From positions 62,001 to 126,000 of the forward strand of contig NZ_MDSS02000001.1 of NCBI RefSeq assembly GCF_001758425.2: DNA of 64,000 bases, read 5' to 3'. Shown here piece after piece: positions 8,416 to 20,688 of the stretch. Position 1 is the stretch's first letter. Each line of letters begins with the position of its first letter. Made by a program: the position numbers and the translations under genes. Under the pieces are notes generated by a model. It ran no database searches, had not been told where the DNA came from, and saw only the letters and a program-made list of their open reading frames with translations. The stretch is from Nesterenkonia sp. PF2B19 (GTDB taxonomy: Bacteria; Actinomycetota; Actinomycetes; Actinomycetales; Micrococcaceae).

Positions 8416-10179
8416 GTCGTCTGGGCGGATGTCCTCCCCTCCGCCGGCATCGTCGTGCCGGCCGGACGTGTTCGGGGTGCCGACGTCCTGGACCGTATGC
8501 AGCCGCCATCCCACCTCGGTGCGGTGCAGCACGAGCCGTACGGTCTGCTCCCGACCTGCTCCGTCGTCGAGGCCGTCGATCCGGATCTCAGCCGTGATGT
8601 GGGCAGTCTCCCCCTGCGCCGCCGATGCGCCCGGATCCGGCGCGTACTCCGCCTCGCCGACCGGGAGGATCTCCATCCTCGCGCTGTCATGGGCCTGCCC
8701 CCGGGAGTGCATCTGCTCCATGAGATGCTTCTCGGAGGCTTCAGCCGGTGAACCGGCGACCACGTAGCGCTGGACGTCAGGCTCCCCGGGGTTCTGCAGG
8801 GCAGACGTCCGCAGCATGGCCAGGCCGTCCAAGGCCATCAGCGGATCATCCTGCCGCAGCAGCCGCTCGGCCTCCGCGCCGGAGGGCTGCCCGCTCTCGG
8901 CCGCAGGGTCCGTTCTGCCGTCACCCGTTCTGCCGTCACTGGGCTCGCTGTCACCCGGTTCGCCGTCACCCGGCTCGCTGGTGTCATCCGGCACACGCTC
9001 GCCGAGGCCCGCTCCGAAGACATCCTCGTCATCGGGTGACAGACCGTCCTGGCGCGGTTCGCTCAGCGTTGCGGCGCCCAGTCCCAGCAGCAGGACCGCG
9101 GCGCTGATCCCTGCCACCAGACGTTGCCGACGTCGGCGCGTCACACCCCGTTCTCGGGCGCCCGGCCGGACCGTGGGAAGCTCGGGCAGCACATCGTCGT
9201 CGACATACGCCGCCAGGTCGAGCGGTTCCGGCGCGGCGCACCGATGCAGCTCCGCGGCGAAGGCCCGGGCATCGGGCCGTTCGTCCGCAGCTTCGGACAG
9301 AGCCTCTTCCAGCAGCCGGATGAGACGGCTCGGCGCCTCGGGACACAGCGTCCCCAAGGGAGGCCTCCTCCGTCCCACGGCCGGTGCCGAGCCGGTCAGC
9401 GAGCACCAGGCGACGGCCGCCAGCCCGTACACGTCAGCCTCCGGCGCGAGGCTTGCGTCCCATGCCCTCTGACGGCGCCCGTGCTCAGCAGACCGCAGGG
9501 CGGACGTGCGTTCCGGGGCCGCGAAACCCTGTGTCGCGGCCGGGATCGGCGATGCGCCCAGCAGCTGCGCATCGCCGAGGTCTCCCAACGCAGGGCGTCC
9601 GTCCGGCGCGAGCAGCACGTTGCCCGGCGAGACGTCCCCGTGGGCGACCCCCGCGGCGTGGAGATGCGCCAGGGCTTGGGCCACGGGCGACAGGACCGTC
9701 ACCGTCTCCCCGACGGAGAGCGTGCCGCGGGCGGCGAGGAGACGCCCCAGCGAACCCGCGGTGTATGGCTCAAGGATCAGGCCCGGCCCCGCCGAGGTGT
9801 CGGTCCAGCCGTACACGGTGACGAGATGCTCATGGTGCAGTCGACGCACGGCGTTCAGCTCGGCGGATCGCCAGGCGCCTGCTCCGCTCTCCAGGCTCTG
9901 CCCCATCCCGTGCGCCTCGCTGCGGATCTTCACGGCCACTGTGCGGTCCGCAGGCGCCGCGTCGGCCCAGTGCGGACCATCACCGGTCACCTCGGCCAGC
10001 CACACGGTGGAGGACCCTCCGAGGCCCAGCAGGCGCCGCAGACTCAGCCCCTCGGCCTCAGGGGGAGCTCCTCGCCGTGGGGCCGCCCGGGTGGGTGTCC
10101 GGGTGGGTGCCCTCCGGTGCCCCGCCGCAGCGTCGTCGTCACCGGCCATGTCCGGTCCGGATGTCGTGTTGCTGATCAT
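8395..10179 (-). CDS. Membrane-anchored Ser/Thr protein kinase (PknB-like, atypical HGD)
   Basis: About 594 residues. An N-terminal cytosolic kinase domain (about 45-310) is followed by basic RRRRQR and one transmembrane helix (LVAGISAAVLLLGLGAATL). After it come an acidic Gly/Asp/Pro/Ser repeat linker and an extracytoplasmic domain of about 150 residues that I do not recognise. Kinase landmarks are the glycine loop GLGGSS (52-57), VAVK (Lys84), a C-helix Glu near 107, HGD-VSPGN (Asp182, Asn187), DLGD (Asp200) and a GFAAPE segment. The catalytic residues are therefore kept, but the usual HRD is HGD and DFG is DLG. The start is uncertain: ATG at 10179 has a poor ribosome binding site, ATG at 10149 is the alternative. 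It is divergent from lipB and convergent with the E2 gene. Confidence 0.8.
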   Translation of the reverse strand: MISNTTSGPDMAGDDDAAAGHRRAPTRTPTRAAPRRGAPPEAEGLSLRRLLGLGGSSTVWLAEVTGDGPHWADAAPADRTVAVKIRSEAHGMGQSLESGAGAWRSAELNAVRRLHHEHLVTVYGWTDTSAGPGLILEPYTAGSLGRLLAARGTLSVGETVTVLSPVAQALAHLHAAGVAHGDVSPGNVLLAPDGRPALGDLGDAQLLGASPIPAATQGFAAPERTSALRSAEHGRRQRAWDASLAPEADVYGLAAVAWCSLTGSAPAVGRRRPPLGTLCPEAPSRLIRLLEEALSEAADERPDARAFAAELHRCAAPEPLDLAAYVDDDVLPELPTVRPGARERGVTRRRRQRLVAGISAAVLLLGLGAATLSEPRQDGLSPDDEDVFGAGLGERVPDDTSEPGDGEPGDSEPSDGRTGDGRTDPAAESGQPSGAEAERLLRQDDPLMALDGLAMLRTSALQNPGEPDVQRYVVAGSPAEASEKHLMEQMHSRGQAHDSARMEILPVGEAEYAPDPGASAAQGETAHITAEIRIDGLDDGAGREQTVRLVLHRTEVGWRLHTVQDVGTPNTSGRHDDAGGGEDIRPDDDAPRAG

Positions 10180-10271
10180 GACGACCAGCCTGCCGCAGTC
10201 GAGGACAGCCTGCAGGCGTTTTCCACAGGCTCCCGTCCCACGGTGCGCTCCGTTCGGACTAGGGTGGAGCC

Positions 10272-10955
10272 ATGGACCTCGCATTCCGGAGGCTCGGCTT
10301 CCGCCCTGACGTGGTGGACTACGCCGAGGCCCTCGACATCCAGAGGCGGCTGCACGCGGAGGTGCTCGCCGACGAGTCACCCTCGACCGTGCTGCTGCTC
10401 GAGCACGAAGACGTCTACACGGCCGGCCGTCGCACCGAGCCGGAGGATCGCCCCCGAGACGGCACACCCGTGGTCGACGTCGACCGCGGAGGGAAGATCA
10501 CCTGGCACGGCAGAGGACAGCTGGTCGGCTATCCGATCCTCAAGCTTGCCGAACGGGCGATGGTCAAGGGCTATGTGGCCGCCCTGGAGCAGATCATCAT
10601 CCGGGTGCTGGACCAGGAGTTCGGTCTCCGATCGACCACGGTGGAGGGCCGATCCGGGGTCTGGATGACCGACGGTCCGCTGGATCGGAAGATCGCGGCG
10701 ATCGGGCTGCGCGTGCACAGATCGGTGACGATGCACGGCTTCGCGCTTAACTGCTCGAACAGTCTCGCTCCGTTCGAGAACATCATCCCCTGCGGCATCG
10801 CCGACGCCGACACCACCACCATCAGCGCCGAGGTGGGCACCGAGGTCACACCGGCTGACATCGTCGATCCCATCGCCGCCCAGCTCGCCGCCGAGCTGCC
10901 GCGGTTCCTCAGTGTGACTGAGAACATCCCTGCTGCAGAAGGAGTCCTGTCGTGA
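10272..10955 (+). CDS. lipB: Octanoyl-[ACP]:protein N-octanoyltransferase
   Basis: Transfers octanoate from acyl carrier protein to lipoyl domains, the first step of lipoate synthesis. 227 residues, typical length. It shows the LipB signature [19 protein letters not shown] (about 76-94), the catalytic Lys140 in [11 protein letters not shown] and Cys174 in IIPCGI. The start ATG lies only 6 bp after a TAGGGT -10-like hexamer (10260-10265), so the mRNA may be leaderless. Its stop overlaps the lipA GTG start by 4 bp (GTGA), indicating translational coupling. Confidence 0.95.
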   Translation: MDLAFRRLGFRPDVVDYAEALDIQRRLHAEVLADESPSTVLLLEHEDVYTAGRRTEPEDRPRDGTPVVDVDRGGKITWHGRGQLVGYPILKLAERAMVKGYVAALEQIIIRVLDQEFGLRSTTVEGRSGVWMTDGPLDRKIAAIGLRVHRSVTMHGFALNCSNSLAPFENIIPCGIADADTTTISAEVGTEVTPADIVDPIAAQLAAELPRFLSVTENIPAAEGVLS

Positions 10956-11959
10956 CCATCGCCCCCGAAGGCCGTCGCATGCTTCGTGTGGAGGCGCGAA
11001 ACTCCGAGGTGCCGGTCGAGCGGAAACCCGCCTGGATGCGGACCAAGGTCAAGATGGGTCCGGAGTTCGCGGAGATGAAGAAGCGGGTCGGCTCGAAGGG
11101 CCTCCACACGGTCTGCGAGGAGGCCGGCTGCCCGAACATCTTCGAATGCTGGGAGGACCGAGAGGCCACGTTCCTCATCGGTGGATCGGCCTGCACCCGC
11201 CGGTGCGACTTCTGCGAGATCGACACCGGGCGTCCGCAGCCTGTGGACGACGGAGAGCCGCTCCAGGTGGCCGAGTCGGTCCGAGAGATGAATCTGCGCT
11301 ACGCCACGGTGACTGGTGTGGCCCGTGACGACCTCCCGGACGAGGGCGTCTGGCTCTACGCGGAGACCATCCGCAAGATCCATGAGCTGAACCCGGGCAC
11401 GGGAGTCGAGATCCTCATCCCCGACTTCTCCGGCAAGGAGGAGAACATCGCGGCGATCTGCGAGGCCGCACCAGAGGTGTTCGCGCACAACGTGGAGACC
11501 GTGCCGCGCATCTTCCGGCGCATCCGCCCCGCGTTCCGTTACGAACGCTCCCTGGACGTCCTCACCCAGGGGCGTGGCCACGGCATGATCACTAAGTCCA
11601 ACCTCATCCTGGGCATGGGAGAGACCCGGGAGGAGATCACCGAAGCCCTCCAGGACCTCCACGACGCCGGCTGTGACCTGATCACCATCACCCAGTACCT
11701 GCGGCCCACACCCCGTCACCTGCCGGTGGACCGGTGGCTCAAGCCGCAGGAGTTCCTCGAGATCTCCGAGGAGGCCGAGGAGATCGGCTTCCTGGGCGTG
11801 ATGTCCGGCCCACTGGTCCGCTCCTCCTACCGCGCCGGTTCCCTCTGGGCCAAGGCCATGCACAAGAAGGGTCGGGAGATCCCGCCCGAGTTGGCCCACA
11901 TCCAGCCCTCGGGCACCACCCGACAGGAGGCCGCGACGTTGGTGGCCGCCGGGCACTGA
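10952..11959 (+). CDS. lipA: Lipoyl synthase (radical SAM)
   Basis: Inserts two sulfur atoms into octanoyl-lysine on E2/GcvH. 335 residues. The auxiliary cluster cysteines are seen in [12 protein letters not shown] (Cys55, Cys60, Cys66). The radical SAM cluster is CTRRCDFC (Cys81, Cys85, Cys88), and the C-terminal RSSYRAG motif is present. GTG at 10952 is preceded by AAGGAG inside the end of lipB. The operon with lipB and the close E2 gene give a complete lipoylation block. Confidence 0.96.
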   Translation: MTIAPEGRRMLRVEARNSEVPVERKPAWMRTKVKMGPEFAEMKKRVGSKGLHTVCEEAGCPNIFECWEDREATFLIGGSACTRRCDFCEIDTGRPQPVDDGEPLQVAESVREMNLRYATVTGVARDDLPDEGVWLYAETIRKIHELNPGTGVEILIPDFSGKEENIAAICEAAPEVFAHNVETVPRIFRRIRPAFRYERSLDVLTQGRGHGMITKSNLILGMGETREEITEALQDLHDAGCDLITITQYLRPTPRHLPVDRWLKPQEFLEISEEAEEIGFLGVMSGPLVRSSYRAGSLWAKAMHKKGREIPPELAHIQPSGTTRQEAATLVAAGH

Positions 11960-12100
11960 CCTGGCGGGTCCTGGGCTCAGTTCTGGGCTCAGTCCGGGTT
12001 CGGATGCTCGTGCCCCACGTGGGTGGGCCCCTCGCCGGACGGACGTTCGCTCTCGATGGGGTACGGGCGCACCCCGGCCTGCCCACCTCCCGCAACACGG

Positions 12101-12106
12101 TAGACT
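12101..12106 (+). promoter_or_regulatory. -10 box of a probable leaderless promoter for the DUF4191 gene
   Basis: TAGACT ends 9 bp before the ATG at 12116, so transcription should begin at or next to the start codon. No Shine-Dalgarno sequence precedes the ATG. No convincing -35 box is visible. Confidence 0.6.
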
Positions 12107-12115
12107 GGACTCACT

Positions 12116-12916
12116 ATGGCACCAGCTGACTCCCCCACTCCCCAGGTCTCGTCGAAGGCAGAGGCGAAGGCCGAGCTGAAGAAGCTCAAGGCCCAGCAGA
12201 AGGCCGAGAAGCAGGAACGCAAGGCGCGGAAGAAGTCGAACAAGAAGGAAGGCTTCTTCGCCCGGATCAAGTCGGTCTTCGACATGACCCGGGCCCACGA
12301 CCCCAACATCGGGTGGTGGATGGCGCTGGCATTCCTGGTCGCCTTCGCCGTCTCCGCCGTGGTGGTGGGACTGCTCCTCAACTGGGTGACCGGTGTGCTC
12401 TTCGGCCTGCCGATGGGTCTTCTGGCCGCCATGATCGTCATGAACCGCCGTGCGGAGAAGGCGGCGTTCGCGCGGATCGAAGGGCGCCCAGGAGCGGCGG
12501 CGGCCGCGCTCGGCACGCTGCGCCGCGGCTGGATCGTCGTCGAAGAGCCTGTCGCCATGGACCCCAAGACACAGGCGGCGATCTTCCGGGTCGTCGGACG
12601 TCCCGGTCTGGTGCTCGTCACGGACGGCCCGGCCGGCCCCGTGCGCAAGATGGTGCCCAAGACACGCAAGCGGTTCAGCCCCATCCTTCGTGACACCGGC
12701 GTGCCGATCCACGTGATCGAGACCGGCAACGGCGAAGGCCAGGTCCCCCTTCCCAAGCTGACCAAACACATCAAGAAGCTGGACAAGGCGTTGACCAAGC
12801 ACGAGGTCAGCGCCCTGGAGCAGCGCCTGGCGGCCCTGCCGATCTCGCGCCCCCCGATTCCCAAGGGTGTGGACCCCTACCGACTCCGCCCCGACCGCAA
12901 GGCGATGCGCGGCTGA
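12116..12916 (+). CDS. DUF4191 family membrane protein
   Basis: 266 residues. A lysine-rich, probably coiled-coil N-terminus (KAEAKAELKKLKAQQKAEKQERKARKK, described in part) is followed by two hydrophobic segments (WMALAFLVAFAVSAVVVGLLL and VTGVLFGLPMGLLAAMIVM). A cytosolic domain with many basic residues and the family segment GWIVVEEPVAMDPKTQAAIFRVVGRPGLVLV follows. DUF4191 is an actinobacterial family often found next to lipA; its function is unknown. The context here (lipA upstream, terminator downstream) matches the family. ATG has no ribosome binding site, consistent with a leaderless mRNA. Confidence 0.85.
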   Translation: MAPADSPTPQVSSKAEAKAELKKLKAQQKAEKQERKARKKSNKKEGFFARIKSVFDMTRAHDPNIGWWMALAFLVAFAVSAVVVGLLLNWVTGVLFGLPMGLLAAMIVMNRRAEKAAFARIEGRPGAAAAALGTLRRGWIVVEEPVAMDPKTQAAIFRVVGRPGLVLVTDGPAGPVRKMVPKTRKRFSPILRDTGVPIHVIETGNGEGQVPLPKLTKHIKKLDKALTKHEVSALEQRLAALPISRPPIPKGVDPYRLRPDRKAMRG

Positions 12917-12942
12917 TCCGCATCTGTCGACCATGAACGACC

Positions 12943-12991
12943 ATGAGCTGGGGTCGGCCCGATCGTCATGTTCGGGCCGGCCCCAGCTCAT
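12943..12991 (+). terminator. Strong hairpin terminator after the DUF4191 gene
   Basis: A 20-bp stem with a single G-U wobble: ATGAGCTGGGGTCGGCCCGA (12943-12962) against TCGGGCCGGCCCCAGCTCAT (12972-12991), with a 9-nt loop. It begins 26 bp after the stop codon. The downstream rpsD promoter begins within the right arm. Confidence 0.8.
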
Positions 12992-12999
12992 GCTAGACT
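12971..12999 (+). promoter_or_regulatory. Candidate rpsD promoter
   Basis: TAGACT at 12994-12999 is a good actinobacterial -10 box. TTCGGG at 12971-12976 lies 17 bp upstream as a weak -35 box and overlaps the terminator arm. Transcription from here would give an rpsD leader of about 285 nt. Confidence 0.5.
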
Positions 13000-13062
13000 G
13001 GTCTGCTGTCTGGCAGGCGCCGTCAGCGCCCCGCTCCACGCGGGACGCACCTTGGAGATCCT

Positions 13063-13230
13063 CCACGTCGACTCCCTGAGCCCCGCGCCGCGTGCGCGAA
13101 CCGCCGCAGGGAGTCTTCACGTGTGGACGGCGCCGCAGTGAGCGAGCACTCGGCGACTCGCGCTCTCCGGTCTGGGATCCCGGAGGCCAGGTCATCGTCC
13201 GTTCTTCGGGCCGTCGCATGCGACGGCCCG
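13063..13230 (+). promoter_or_regulatory. Structured 5' leader of rpsD
   Basis: Two inverted repeats lie in the untranslated region. In the first, CCACGT (13063-13068) and GACTCCCTG (13070-13078) pair with CAGGGAGTC (13107-13115) and ACGTGTGG (13119-13126). The second is a perfect 24-nt palindrome at 13207-13230 centred on GCATGC. Ribosomal protein S4 represses its own mRNA in several bacteria, so an autoregulatory leader is a reasonable inference. I do not recognise a named RNA family. Confidence 0.5.
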
Positions 13231-13290
13231 GGGTGCCCCGGACGGTGGATCAACAGAACCTGCCGACTGATACGAGAGAGAGGCACCTCC

Positions 13291-13920
13291 ATGCCCACCA
13301 CCCCCCTGCGCGGTCGTCGCACCGTGAAGGCGTCGCGCGCCCTCGGAATCGCGCTGACCCCCAAGGCCCAGAAGTACCTGGACCGTCGCCCCTACGGCCC
13401 CGGCCAGCACGGCCGCACCCGCCGCAAGACCGACTCCGACTACGCGGTGCGTCTGCGCGAGAAGCAGCGTCTGCGCGCCCAGTACGGCATCCGTGAGGCC
13501 CAGATGGTGCGGTACTTCGAAGAGGCCAAGCGCCGCGACGGCCTGACCGGTGAGAACCTCATCGAGCTGCTCGAGTCCCGGCTCGACGCCCTGGTGCTGC
13601 GTGCCGGCTTCGCCCGCACGATCGCCCAGGCGCGGCAGTTCGTGGTGCACCGCCACATCACCGTCAACGGCAAGCGCGTGGACCGTCCGTCCTTCCGCGT
13701 GAAGCCCGGCCAGGTCATCCAGGTGCACGAGCGCTCGGAGAAGTTCGAGCCGTTCCAGGTGGCCGCCTCCGGTGCTCACCAGGACGTGCTGCCCGCGGTC
13801 CCCGGCTACCTGACCGTGGAGATCGACAAGCTCCAGGCGACCCTGTCCCGCGCACCCAAGCGTGAGGAAGTCCCGGTCACCTGCGAAGAGCAGCTCGTCG
13901 TCGAGTACTACGCCCGCTGA
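13291..13920 (+). CDS. rpsD: 30S ribosomal protein S4
   Basis: Primary 16S rRNA-binding protein that starts small-subunit assembly. 209 residues, normal length. It has the N-terminal rRNA-binding part (RRPYGPGQHGR, YGIREAQMVRYFEEA) and the S4 RNA-binding domain (LDALVLRAGFARTIAQARQFVVHRHITVNGKRVD). The ATG at 13291 follows GAGAGAGAGG at 7-8 bp. The N-terminus lacks the four-cysteine zinc motif of some S4 proteins, so this is a C-minus type S4. It sits alone between its leader and a terminator. Confidence 0.96.
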   Translation: MPTTPLRGRRTVKASRALGIALTPKAQKYLDRRPYGPGQHGRTRRKTDSDYAVRLREKQRLRAQYGIREAQMVRYFEEAKRRDGLTGENLIELLESRLDALVLRAGFARTIAQARQFVVHRHITVNGKRVDRPSFRVKPGQVIQVHERSEKFEPFQVAASGAHQDVLPAVPGYLTVEIDKLQATLSRAPKREEVPVTCEEQLVVEYYAR

Positions 13921-13960
13921 TCATCGGCGGACCCCTCAGGATGCCAGCATCCTGAACCGC

Positions 13961-14007
13961 AGAGCCCGTCGCGATTCCTCCTCTGGTGCGGAGTCGCGAC
14001 GGGCTCT
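13961..14007 (+). terminator. Hairpin terminator after rpsD
   Basis: A perfect 14-bp stem: AGAGCCCGTCGCGA (13961-13974) pairs with TCGCGACGGGCTCT (13994-14007), followed by TCGTCTCT. A smaller 7-bp hairpin, AGGATGC-CA-GCATCCT, precedes it at 13938-13953. Confidence 0.8.
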
Positions 14008-14032
14008 TCGTCTCTGGGTCGGCACGGCCGAC

Positions 14033-14060
14033 CTGATTGCGCCCCCATACCCTCTAGACT
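14033..14060 (+). promoter_or_regulatory. Candidate alaS promoter
   Basis: TAGACT at 14055-14060 is a consensus-like -10 box, with CTGATT at 14033-14038 as a weak -35 box 16 bp upstream. The alaS ATG is 60 bp downstream with AGGAGGA before it. Confidence 0.55.
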
Positions 14061-14120
14061 TGTTCCGGCGTCCTGGACGCCGCGCCGACCGCAACGCCCG
14101 CAGGAGGACCGCAGATTCTC

Positions 14121-16822
<2,702 letters not shown>

Positions 16823-16830
<8 letters not shown>

Positions 16831-17392
16831 GGCCTTCCCGGGGTCCGACTCCGCGCAGCGGGGCAGCGGGGAGACCGGACCCGGCGCCCGACCCCTACGG
16901 CCCGGTGTACGTCTGGCAGTCGACGTCGGTGACGCCCGCGTCGGTCTGGCCGCCTCGGACCCTGACGCCCTCGTGGCCACCCCGGTCATGACGTTGCGTC
17001 GGGACCACCGACGCCGCTCGGACATCCGCATGCTGGTCAAGATCGCCCGTGACCGCGACGCCCGGGTGATCTATGTCGGTCTGCCCCTCTCGCTCTCCGG
17101 CGGGGAGACGGCCTCGACCCAGAAGGCCCGCGACTATGCCGCGGCGTTGGTGCGCCGCCTGGATCAGGCGGAGCTGCCGATCCCCGTGCACCTGATCGAC
17201 GAGCGGCTCTCCACCGTCTCGGCGGCGGAGAAGATGCGGGCCTCCGGTGTGGAGGCCCGGCACCAGCGGGATCGGATCGACCAGGCGGCGGCCGTGGAGA
17301 TCCTCACGCAGGCGCTGGATATCCGCCGAGCCCAAGGACGCGAACCGGGCGAAGCGGTGATCGCGGCGCCGCCGGCCGACCCCGTCTCCTGA
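16823..17392 (+). CDS. ruvX: YqgF/RuvX family putative pre-16S rRNA nuclease
   Basis: RNase H-like fold protein (YqgF/RuvX), thought to process the 5' end of 16S rRNA; older names call it a Holliday junction resolvase. 189 residues from GTG at 16823. Family motifs are RLAVDVGDARVGLAASDPDALVATP, YVGLPLSLSGGE, LIDERLSTVSAAE and a final DRIDQAAAVEIL, with Asp and Glu in the nuclease positions. The GTG overlaps the alaS stop codon region by 8 bp, suggesting coupling. No good ribosome binding site is seen, so the exact start is uncertain; conserved sequence begins near 16908. Confidence 0.88.
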
Positions 17393-17500
17393 GACGACGC
17401 GGCGGTCCTCCAGACCAGCCGATCCTCCACAGGGGCCCCGTTGTCCACAGGCATGCGGATCAGAGTCCCACCGTCTCGGGAGATGAGGCAGGCTGGTGGC

Positions 17501-18271
17501 ATGGTCTTCCACGATGCCGGTCTCGCCGCACACTCAGCTGTTCCGGCAGCGCGCGCCCCGATCGCCACCTCGGCCTCACCGCGCCCCCTTCAGGAGCTCT
17601 ACCGGGCGGGTGCACCGTTCAGCGGCGCCGAGCTGCAGGCCCTGTCTGCGGAAGGGGCGGTGCAGCACCTCATCGCCGATGTCTACGCGGTGGCCTGGTT
17701 GCGCCAGTCGTCGGCCGTGCGGGCACGGGCGGCGATGATGCTGCTCCCCTGCCGGGCACAGGGCCGCGCCGTGCTCTGCGGGGAAACCGCCGCCTGGGTG
17801 CATCTCGGGGGCGCAGCGGGATCTCGCCTCACTCTGATCTCTCAGAGCCTGCGCCGACGAGGCGGGGACGCGGAGATGTGGCAGGTCCATCAGGTGGCGC
17901 TCTCCGACGAGGACGTGTCCGTGGTCTCTGGGGTCGGAGTGACCACACCGTTGCGCACGGCCGCAGACCTCTTCCTCGGGCTGGGCGCAGCAGACGGGCG
18001 GAGAGCGTTGGACGTGCTGGCCGCCGAATCGATCTACACCCGGCGGCCGGAGGTGGCCGCCGCGGCCGGGGTCCACGAGCCGGCCTGGCTGAGACGCTGG
18101 TGGCTGGTGGCAGATCTGCTGCACGCCCGGCGACGAGACGTCGATGCTGAGGCGCTCACGGAACGACTGCTGGCGCGGATGCGCGGTGGGCGGACCCACG
18201 AGCACCGTCTGGAGTTGATTCCCGACCTGGTGGCTCAGTGCGCGTCGCGACGCCGACCGACCGTGCGATAG
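17501..18271 (+). CDS. AbiEi antitoxin/transcriptional-regulator-like hypothetical protein
   Basis: About 256 residues. The N-terminal [34 protein letters not shown] resembles the winged-helix start of AbiEi-type antitoxin proteins of actinobacteria. The middle ([28 protein letters not shown]) resembles the DUF559/AbiEi_C-associated proteins common in Micrococcaceae. No toxin partner lies beside it, so a toxin-antitoxin role is not supported. ATG at 17501 was chosen; a TTG at 17441 would extend it. Its 3' end overlaps the convergent relA gene by 37 bp. Confidence 0.6.
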   Translation: MVFHDAGLAAHSAVPAARAPIATSASPRPLQELYRAGAPFSGAELQALSAEGAVQHLIADVYAVAWLRQSSAVRARAAMMLLPCRAQGRAVLCGETAAWVHLGGAAGSRLTLISQSLRRRGGDAEMWQVHQVALSDEDVSVVSGVGVTTPLRTAADLFLGLGAADGRRALDVLAAESIYTRRPEVAAAAGVHEPAWLRRWWLVADLLHARRRDVDAEALTERLLARMRGGRTHEHRLELIPDLVAQCASRRRPTVR

Positions 18272-20604
18272 ACGTCGTAGACTCCGTCGATGCGTCGCAC
18301 GGAGTTGAGCACATGGTTCAGGTACCGGGGGTCCCCCATCTCGAACGAGAAGCGAGAGATCGCCACCCGGTCTCGGGAGGTCTGGACACTGGCGGAGAGG
18401 ATGTTGACCTGCGACTCGGCCAGCACCCGCGTGACGTCAGAGAGCAGGGACTTTCTGTCCAGCGCCTCCACCTGGATCTCCACCAGAAACACGGACGTCT
18501 TGGTGGGGGCCCATTCCACCTCCACCAGCCGCCCGGGCTGCTCCCGGAGCTGCTGGACGTTCCGGCAGTCGGCCCGGTGCACGGAGACACCCTGCCCCCG
18601 GGTCACGAAGCCCTCGATCTCATCGGGCGGCACTGGCGTGCAGCAGCGCGCGAGCTTCGCCAGCACATTGCCTGCGCCCTTGACGATGACACCGGCGTCC
18701 GAGTACTGGCTTGCCGGGGTCACCGGGGAGGTGATGGGCGTGGTGTCGTGCTCCTCGGAGTCCTCCTCCTCCGGCTCGACGAGGGCGGTGAGGTGCTCGA
18801 TGACGTTCTGCGTGGAGACATGGTTGTCCCCCACACCCGCATACAGGCCGGAGATGTCCGGATAGTGCAGCTGCTCGGCGACCTCGGCGAGGACGTCCGG
18901 ATTCATGACCTTCTGCAGCTGGAGATTGGACTTTCGGATGGCCTTGGTGAGATCGTCCTTGCCGCGTTCGATGGACTCCTCGCGGCGCTCCTTGGAGAAC
19001 CACTGGCGGATCTTGTTGCGCGCCCGCGCACTCTTGACGAACTGCTGCCAGTCGCTGCTGGGACCTGCGCCTTCGGCCTTCGAGGTGAAGATCTCCACCC
19101 AGTCGCCGTGCTGCAGCTCCGAGTTCAGCGGGACCAGCTTCCCGTTGACCCGGGCGCCGATGGTCTTGTGACCGACGTCCGTGTGGATGGCGTAGGCGAA
19201 GTCCACCGGAGTGGCGCCCGCGGGCAGGGCCATGACCTCGCCCTTCGGGGTGTAGACGAAGACCTCTTTGGCGTTGATCTCATAGCGCAGCGACTCGAGG
19301 AACTCGTCGGGGTCCTTGGTCTCCGACTGCCAGTCGACCAGGGAGCGCAGCCACCCGATGTCGGCCGTGGTCTGGCTCTGTTGGGTCGCCACGTCCGGAG
19401 TGCGGCCTCCGGCATCGCCGCCCTGTCCGGCCTCGGCCGCGGCGGATCTACCGGACTTCTGCTTGTACTTCCAGTGGGCCGCCACACCGTACTCGGCCCG
19501 TCGATGCATGTCATAGGTGCGGATCTGGATCTCCACCGGTTTGCCCTGTGGCCCGATCACCGTGGTGTGCAGCGACTGGTACATGTTGAACTTCGGCATC
19601 GCGATGTAGTCCTTGAACCGCCCCGGCAGGGGGTTCCAGCGCGCATGCAGCGCACCCAGGGCGCCGTAGCAGTCCCGGACGGAGTCCACCAGGACCCGTA
19701 CGCCCATCAGGTCGTGGATGTCGTCGAAGTCCTTCCCGCGGACGATCATCTTCTGATAGATGGAGTAGTAGTGCTTCGGGCGGCCCGTGATGGTGGCGGC
19801 GATGCTGGCCTCGTTGAGGTCGTCGGCGATCGTCTCGCGCACCTCCGAGAGGAATTTCTCACGTTGCGGGGTCCGGTCCCCGACCAAACGCACGATCTCC
19901 TCATAGACCTTGGGGTAGAGCGCCGCGAAGGAGAGGTCCTCCAACTCCCACTTGATGGTGTTCATGCCGAGCCGGTGCGCCAGCGGCGAGAAGATCTCCA
20001 GGGTCTCCTTGGCCTTGCGGGCGCTGGACTCGGCCGGCACATAGCGCCACGTGCGGGCGTTGTGCAGGCGGTCGGCGAGCTTGATCATGAGCACCCGGAT
20101 GTCCTTGGCCATCGCCAGGACCATCTTCCGGACCGTCTCTGCCTGGGCCGCGTCGCCGAACTTGAGCTTGTCCAGCTTGGTGACGCCGTCCACCAGCAGG
20201 GCGATCTCCTCGCCGAAGTCGGCGGTGAGCTGGTCGAGGCTGTAGTCGGTGTCCTCGACGGTGTCGTGGAGCAGCGCGGCCGCCAACGTGGAGCCGGTCA
20301 GCCCGAGCTCTGCCAGGATGGTCGCGACGGCGACGGGGTGCGTGATGTAGGGGTCGCCGCTCTTGCGCTTCTGGTCACGATGGTGGTGGTTCGCCACTTC
20401 GAAGGCGCGCTGGATCAGCGGGAGGTCCTGCTGCCCGCCATTGGCACGCATGGCGCGCAGCAGGGGCTCCAGAAGCGGCGAGGACCCGGAGTCGACGACG
20501 CCGACGGCGCGGGCGCGCCGGACGGCCGGTGCGGGCGGACTGGCCGCTGTCACCGACGTCGTGGCGTCGGTCTGGCCCCGGCGGGCGCCGTCGTCGTTCA
20601 CCAA
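18235..20604 (-). CDS. relA: Bifunctional (p)ppGpp synthetase/hydrolase
   Basis: Long RSH protein that makes and degrades the alarmone (p)ppGpp in the stringent response. 789 residues. Domains in order: HD hydrolase ([10 protein letters not shown], His113-Asp114; [11 protein letters not shown]), synthetase ([44 protein letters not shown]), TGS ([33 protein letters not shown]), a zinc-finger-like segment ([30 protein letters not shown]) and a C-terminal ACT domain ([23 protein letters not shown]). All key motifs are intact. It is last in the yebC-ruvCAB-yajC-secDF-relA run, 84 bp after secF. Confidence 0.96.
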   Translation of the reverse strand: MVNDDGARRGQTDATTSVTAASPPAPAVRRARAVGVVDSGSSPLLEPLLRAMRANGGQQDLPLIQRAFEVANHHHRDQKRKSGDPYITHPVAVATILAELGLTGSTLAAALLHDTVEDTDYSLDQLTADFGEEIALLVDGVTKLDKLKFGDAAQAETVRKMVLAMAKDIRVLMIKLADRLHNARTWRYVPAESSARKAKETLEIFSPLAHRLGMNTIKWELEDLSFAALYPKVYEEIVRLVGDRTPQREKFLSEVRETIADDLNEASIAATITGRPKHYYSIYQKMIVRGKDFDDIHDLMGVRVLVDSVRDCYGALGALHARWNPLPGRFKDYIAMPKFNMYQSLHTTVIGPQGKPVEIQIRTYDMHRRAEYGVAAHWKYKQKSGRSAAAEAGQGGDAGGRTPDVATQQSQTTADIGWLRSLVDWQSETKDPDEFLESLRYEINAKEVFVYTPKGEVMALPAGATPVDFAYAIHTDVGHKTIGARVNGKLVPLNSELQHGDWVEIFTSKAEGAGPSSDWQQFVKSARARNKIRQWFSKERREESIERGKDDLTKAIRKSNLQLQKVMNPDVLAEVAEQLHYPDISGLYAGVGDNHVSTQNVIEHLTALVEPEEEDSEEHDTTPITSPVTPASQYSDAGVIVKGAGNVLAKLARCCTPVPPDEIEGFVTRGQGVSVHRADCRNVQQLREQPGRLVEVEWAPTKTSVFLVEIQVEALDRKSLLSDVTRVLAESQVNILSASVQTSRDRVAISRFSFEMGDPRYLNHVLNSVRRIDGVYDVYRTVGRRRDAH

Positions 20605-20688
20605 CTTACGAACCTGCTCTCGGAGACGACATGATCAGGAGGTGTGTCGGCAATTGTACCCCTGGACGCCCCCTGCCATCGCAGCCCG

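Noticed and set aside
10571-13219. 882-codon minus-strand ORF across lipB, lipA, DUF4191 and the rpsD leader
   Set aside because: It runs antisense to three well-supported genes and a terminator; its composition is that of a GC-rich shadow frame.
13507-13920. rpsD as part of a ribosomal protein operon
   Set aside because: It is flanked by its own promoter-leader and by a strong terminator, and no other ribosomal protein gene is near.
17501-18271. Toxin-antitoxin system based on the AbiEi-like protein
   Set aside because: No AbiEii-type nucleotidyltransferase or other toxin gene lies beside it; neighbours are ruvX and relA.
18238-20634. Very long plus-strand ORF opposite relA
   Set aside because: It is a high-GC shadow. 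The minus strand encodes a complete RelA with all motifs, while the plus-strand product is low-complexity Arg/Gly/Leu and resembles nothing.
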